A program made the position numbers and the translations under genes. A stretch of 7,472 bases of DNA. It comes from an uncultured Treponema sp. GTDB taxonomy: Bacteria > Spirochaetota > Spirochaetia > Treponematales > Treponemataceae. Location: positions 1 to 7,472 of the forward strand of contig CALAUH010000230.1 in the NCBI GenBank assembly GCA_937892225.1, written 5' to 3'. Shown here one piece after another: positions 5,956 through 7,472 of this stretch. Positions within the stretch are counted from its first letter, which is position 1. The number at the start of each line of letters is the position of its first letter. The notes below the pieces were generated by a model that did no database searches, had not been told where the DNA came from, and saw nothing but the letters and a program-made list of their open reading frames with translations.

Positions 5956-6723
5956 TTATTTTAAAGCCTGTGCAATTTCTGCAAGGGCATCAAGAGTGTC
6001 TTTTTTAGCACCTGCTATTGACTGAACAGGAACTGCTGTTGTCTGAGCTTTACGGAATCCAGTGTCTGTTGGAATGACAAAAACCTTATACTGAGGTTCA
6101 AGTGATTTGTATTGTGTAACAAGGTCGCGGCATTGTGCAATGGCATTGTTGTTTTCATTCAAGATTAATTTGTTTAATAAAGGTTTTCCGTCTACACTTA
6201 CGCCATAACAATTGTCATAACGTTTTTTCATTGCATCAAGATTAATTTTGAAAGTTTTAAGTCCATCATAAGAGAAACGGTCAAGCTTAAGAACATTAAT
6301 TACTTCATCACTTGCTATGAAACATGATTCTTCAAGAGCTCCAAATGCTGGGGAAGTATCGATTACACAATAATCAAAAACCGAAGAAAGCTCTTTATTA
6401 AGTTGAGCAATTTTGAATTGTTCCTTTTGTGCTATGGTTTCCTGATATGTACGTAATCCGCCGTCAATTCCTGCAGTTGGAATGATAAAAAGATTGTCCA
6501 CTTGAGTAGGTTGGATTACATCCTTGATTGTACATTTATCAGAAAGTACATCTGAAAGTTCGTATTGAAGTGATGGGAGATTTAACCAGTCGGTTGTATT
6601 TCCCTGAGGATCGGCATCGATCAAGATAGTTTTTCCAAGCTTAGCAAGTTCTACAGCTACAGAAACGGAAATGGAAGTTTTTCCAGTTCCACCCTTTTGG
6701 ATGGCAAATGTATAAGTTTTCAT
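5956..6723 (-). CDS. parA: ParA-family partition ATPase
   Basis: The 255-residue product is a compact ParA without an N-terminal DNA-binding domain, as in type Ib systems. The deviant Walker A motif KGGTGKTS occupies residues 10-17 with signature lysine K10 and K15. Walker A' is ILIDADPQGNTT (33-44) with D36 and D38, and Walker B is CVIDTSPA (119-126) with D122. ParA dimers bind the nucleoid non-specifically when ATP-loaded and are released by the centromere-bound partner, which moves plasmid copies apart. The frame stays open upstream to 6858, but that extension is a hydrophobic translation of the repeat region and would run across the promoter. The ATG at 6723 has AGAGGGG 6 nt before it and immediately precedes the conserved first strand (KTYTFAIQKGG). 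It is the first gene of a parA, ribbon-helix-helix, rep operon. Confidence 0.95.
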   Translation of the reverse strand: MKTYTFAIQKGGTGKTSISVSVAVELAKLGKTILIDADPQGNTTDWLNLPSLQYELSDVLSDKCTIKDVIQPTQVDNLFIIPTAGIDGGLRTYQETIAQKEQFKIAQLNKELSSVFDYCVIDTSPAFGALEESCFIASDEVINVLKLDRFSYDGLKTFKINLDAMKKRYDNCYGVSVDGKPLLNKLILNENNNAIAQCRDLVTQYKSLEPQYKVFVIPTDTGFRKAQTTAVPVQSIAGAKKDTLDALAEIAQALK

Positions 6724-6733
6724 ATTTTTCCCC

Positions 6734-6764
6734 TCTATACTTTGTTTATACGATATATACATTA
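6734..6764 (-). repeat. Inverted 11-bp repeat units over the parA start site
   Basis: Read on the minus strand, CAAAGTATAGA (6744-6734) and TATCGTATAAA (6755-6745) adjoin exactly, and TAATGTATATA (6764-6754) overlaps by 2 bp. They match the CAAWGTATAWA units of the main array but in opposite orientation. They cover the region from the -10 box to just before the Shine-Dalgarno, a good place for autorepression. Confidence 0.6.
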
Positions 6765-6789
6765 TAAACGATGTATAACAATATTGCAA
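6761..6789 (-). promoter_or_regulatory. Promoter of the parA operon
   Basis: On the minus strand TTGCAA (6789-6784) and a perfect TATAAT (6766-6761) are exactly 17 bp apart. Transcription would start near 6754, giving about 30 nt of leader before the ATG at 6723. The -10 and start site lie within inverted copies of the 11-bp repeat, so the partner protein bound there would block RNA polymerase. Confidence 0.75.
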
Positions 6790-6800
6790 TACAAAATATA

Positions 6801-6900
6801 CAAAGTATATTAAAAATATATACAACGTATAAACAAAAACTAAACATAAAATAAACAATGTATAGACAAAGTATAGTGTAATGTATAAACAAAAAAACGT
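6801..6900 (+). repeat. Array I of 11-bp direct repeats, predicted centromere (parS/parC-like)
   Basis: Nine units start at 6801, 6812, 6823, 6834, 6845, 6856, 6867, 6879 and 6890, so the step is 11 bp throughout with a single 12. The best copies are CAAAGTATATT, CAACGTATAAA, CAATGTATAGA and CAAAGTATAGT, consensus CAAWGTATAWA; the units at 6812, 6834, 6845 and 6890 are weak. Ribbon-helix-helix partition proteins bind such short direct repeats as strings of dimers. R1 plasmid parC likewise has 11-bp repeats around its promoter. The array lies directly upstream of the parA promoter. Confidence 0.7.
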
Positions 6901-6996
6901 TAAAAATTGACTCTTGTACGTGTATCTGTATGCAAATTTTGCAATCTAGAAGGTTCAATTTTATATCGTTATTTCTTCAAAATGTATATAAAAAGG
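6901..6996. other. Spacer between the two repeat arrays with one palindrome
   Basis: No gene or good promoter is seen here. The only clear structure is TGCAAA and TTTGCA around a single T at 6931-6943. This stretch interrupts the 11-bp pattern and separates array I from array II. Confidence 0.45.
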
Positions 6997-7085
6997 CTAT
7001 ACAAAATAAACAAAGTAAATACAAAGTATATGCAAAAAATATACAAACACTATGCAAAATAAACAATGTAAATACAAAATATTCT
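6997..7085 (+). repeat. Array II of 11-bp repeats with a 53-bp higher-order period
   Basis: Units begin at 7002, 7011, 7022, 7033, 7044, 7055, 7064 and 7075, with spacings 9, 11, 11, 11, 11, 9, 11. Examples are CAAAGTAAATA, CAAAGTATATG and CAATGTAAATA. A 33-bp block at 6997-7029 recurs at 7050-7082 with 30 of 33 bases identical, a 53-bp period of about five helical turns. The segment 6847-6874 of array I resembles the same block. One further unit, CAAAATATAGA, lies at 7114-7124. It is probably the second half of the centromere. Confidence 0.68.
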
Positions 7086-7146
7086 ATTCGTTTATATTAG
7101 TTGAACAATAAAGCAAAATATAGAAAGTTTTGAGTCAAAAAATTGC

Positions 7147-7196
7147 AGTGGACAAAAAAGTATCAAAAGTGAACAAAAATACCTCAATATTGGACA
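7147..7196 (+). repeat. Three 21-bp-phased repeats before the second ATPase gene
   Basis: AGTGGACA (7147-7154), AGTGAACA (7168-7175) and ATTGGACA (7189-7196) start exactly 21 bp apart; the first two continue with A-runs. The motif differs from both the 17-bp iterons and the 11-bp units. The third copy overlaps a possible -35 box, so these may be operator sites for rightward genes or a remnant of another array. Confidence 0.45.
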
Positions 7197-7220
7197 TTTT
7201 TTTATCAAATGTGGTATATC
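7191..7220 (+). promoter_or_regulatory. Weak candidate promoter for rightward transcription
   Basis: TGGACA (7191-7196) and TATATC (7215-7220) are 18 bp apart. Transcription would begin near 7227, about 155 nt before the second ATPase gene. Both boxes are imperfect and the surroundings are AT-rich, so chance is a real alternative; overlap with the third 21-bp-phased repeat is the main support. Confidence 0.3.
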
Positions 7221-7273
7221 TAATTTTTTTTACAAGGCTTATCCTTAAATCATCAAGAGCACGGAGACCGGCA

Positions 7274-7366
7274 GTGAAAGATGTCAGACAAAAACTGGCG
7301 TTGCCAGTTCTGATAATCGAAAAACATAATTCTTTGGGCAGGCAGTTCCGGTCGATGTGTTCTTGA
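7274..7366 (+). CDS. Possible 30-residue leader peptide or small ORF upstream of the second ATPase
   Basis: A GTG at 7274 has GGAG at 7263-7266, 7 nt upstream, and opens 30 codons ending in TGA at 7366, 15 nt before the next gene's start. The product (VKDVRQKLALPVLIIEKHNS at its start) is not recognised. The same frame is open back to 7130, but that part is AT-rich repeat sequence. It may be a short coupled gene, the tail of a degraded gene, or no gene at all. Confidence 0.2.
   Translation: MKDVRQKLALPVLIIEKHNSLGRQFRSMCS
7293..7309. repeat. 17-nt palindrome upstream of the second ATPase gene
   Basis: AACTGGC and GCCAGTT form perfect 7-bp arms around GTT. The geometry is the same as that of the palindrome at 341-357, though the sequence differs. 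It lies inside the possible small ORF, 73 nt before the ATPase start. No T-run follows, so an operator or RNA hairpin is more likely than a terminator. Confidence 0.45.
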
Positions 7367-7381
7367 TTGAGGTACAGAAAA

Positions 7382-7472
7382 TTGGTCATAACGATTTCAA
7401 GCATCAAGGGCGGCGTGGGTAAGTCGTCCGTAGTTCTACTCCTGGCCAATAATCTTGCAGCTCGCGGGCGAA
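7382..7472 (+). CDS. Second ParA/MinD-family ATPase, N-terminal fragment (cut by window edge)
   Basis: Thirty codons are visible from a TTG at 7382. The translation runs from the first strand, VITISS, into a complete deviant Walker A motif, KGGVGKSS, then VVLLLANNLAARGR, the helix that follows it in ParA, Soj and MinD proteins. GAGG at 7369-7372 lies 9 nt before the TTG and supports this start; a TTG at 7367 is the only other option in frame. It reads outward, divergent from the parA operon. By direct count 48 of the last 92 bases are G or C, clearly more than in the surrounding genes, and codons such as GGC, GTG, CTG and CGG-type arginines appear. It is therefore not a recent duplicate of the first parA. 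With only the ATP-binding start visible, partition, flagellar or other MinD-like roles cannot be told apart. Confidence 0.8.
   Translation, partial: MVITISSIKGGVGKSSVVLLLANNLAARGR

Noticed and set aside
6724..6858. 45-codon N-terminal extension of ParA
   Set aside because: It crosses the predicted promoter and repeats, is composed of hydrophobic and tyrosine residues expected from TATA-rich DNA, and the ATG at 6723 has a good ribosome binding site next to the conserved first strand.
6746..6958. Minus-strand open frame with membrane-protein look
   Set aside because: The apparent hydrophobic protein results from translating the 11-bp AT-rich repeats; it overlaps the parA promoter.
7206..7380. 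tRNA or attachment site at the composition change
   Set aside because: No cloverleaf arms, TTCRANY loop or CCA end could be found, and no direct repeat of this segment occurs elsewhere in the window.
7135..7449. Minus-strand open frame of 104 codons
   Set aside because: Its first part (DLPTPPLML) is the typical antisense translation of a ParA Walker A motif, and the rest crosses repeat sequence.

Overview
The window looks like the backbone of a low-GC plasmid or plasmid-like element. It carries a replication initiator next to an iteron origin, a primase-helicase, and a partition cassette with its centromere-like repeats. Two accessory modules lie at the left end, and a second, compositionally different ParA-type ATPase is cut by the right edge. 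No direct taxonomic marker is present. The strong A+T bias, G-rich Shine-Dalgarno sequences and a chagasin-type lipoprotein with a loose lipobox would fit a host-associated spirochaete such as Treponema. A low-GC Firmicute is not excluded, so this assignment is inference only.

Left end (1-1362): a DUF4406 protein (minus strand, cut by the edge) and a WYL-domain transcription factor (plus strand) are divergently transcribed. Between them is a perfect 17-nt palindrome that contains the -35 box of the WYL gene. The WYL promoter lies so close to its ATG that the mRNA is predicted to be leaderless.

Centre left (1349-3764): a 672-residue fused CHC2/TOPRIM primase and DnaB-type helicase is followed after 13 nt by a chagasin-family lipoprotein starting at TTG, apparently in one transcript.

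Origin (3765-4356): there is no gene here. Four consecutive inverted repeats are followed by nine copies of a 17-bp iteron. Four iterons are phased at exactly 21 bp. Four more form two copies of a 49-bp pair unit. An AT-rich stretch lies between the groups, and a perfect DnaA box is fused to the last iteron.

Centre right (4356-6723): parA, a ribbon-helix-helix centromere-binding protein and the replication initiator form a tight minus-strand operon with 23- and 29-nt gaps.

Right end (6724-7472): a strong parA promoter sits inside arrays of 11-bp direct repeats, the likely centromere. Further right are another array with a 53-bp period, a set of 21-bp-phased repeats, and then a sharp rise in GC with the first 30 codons of a second ParA/MinD-like ATPase reading outward.

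Working model: the initiator binds the iterons together with host DnaA, and the self-encoded primase-helicase opens and primes the origin. ParA and the ribbon-helix-helix protein segregate the replicon and probably repress their own operon, and hence rep, through the 11-bp repeats. The WYL/DUF4406 pair and the chagasin lipoprotein are cargo whose benefit to the host is not shown by the sequence.
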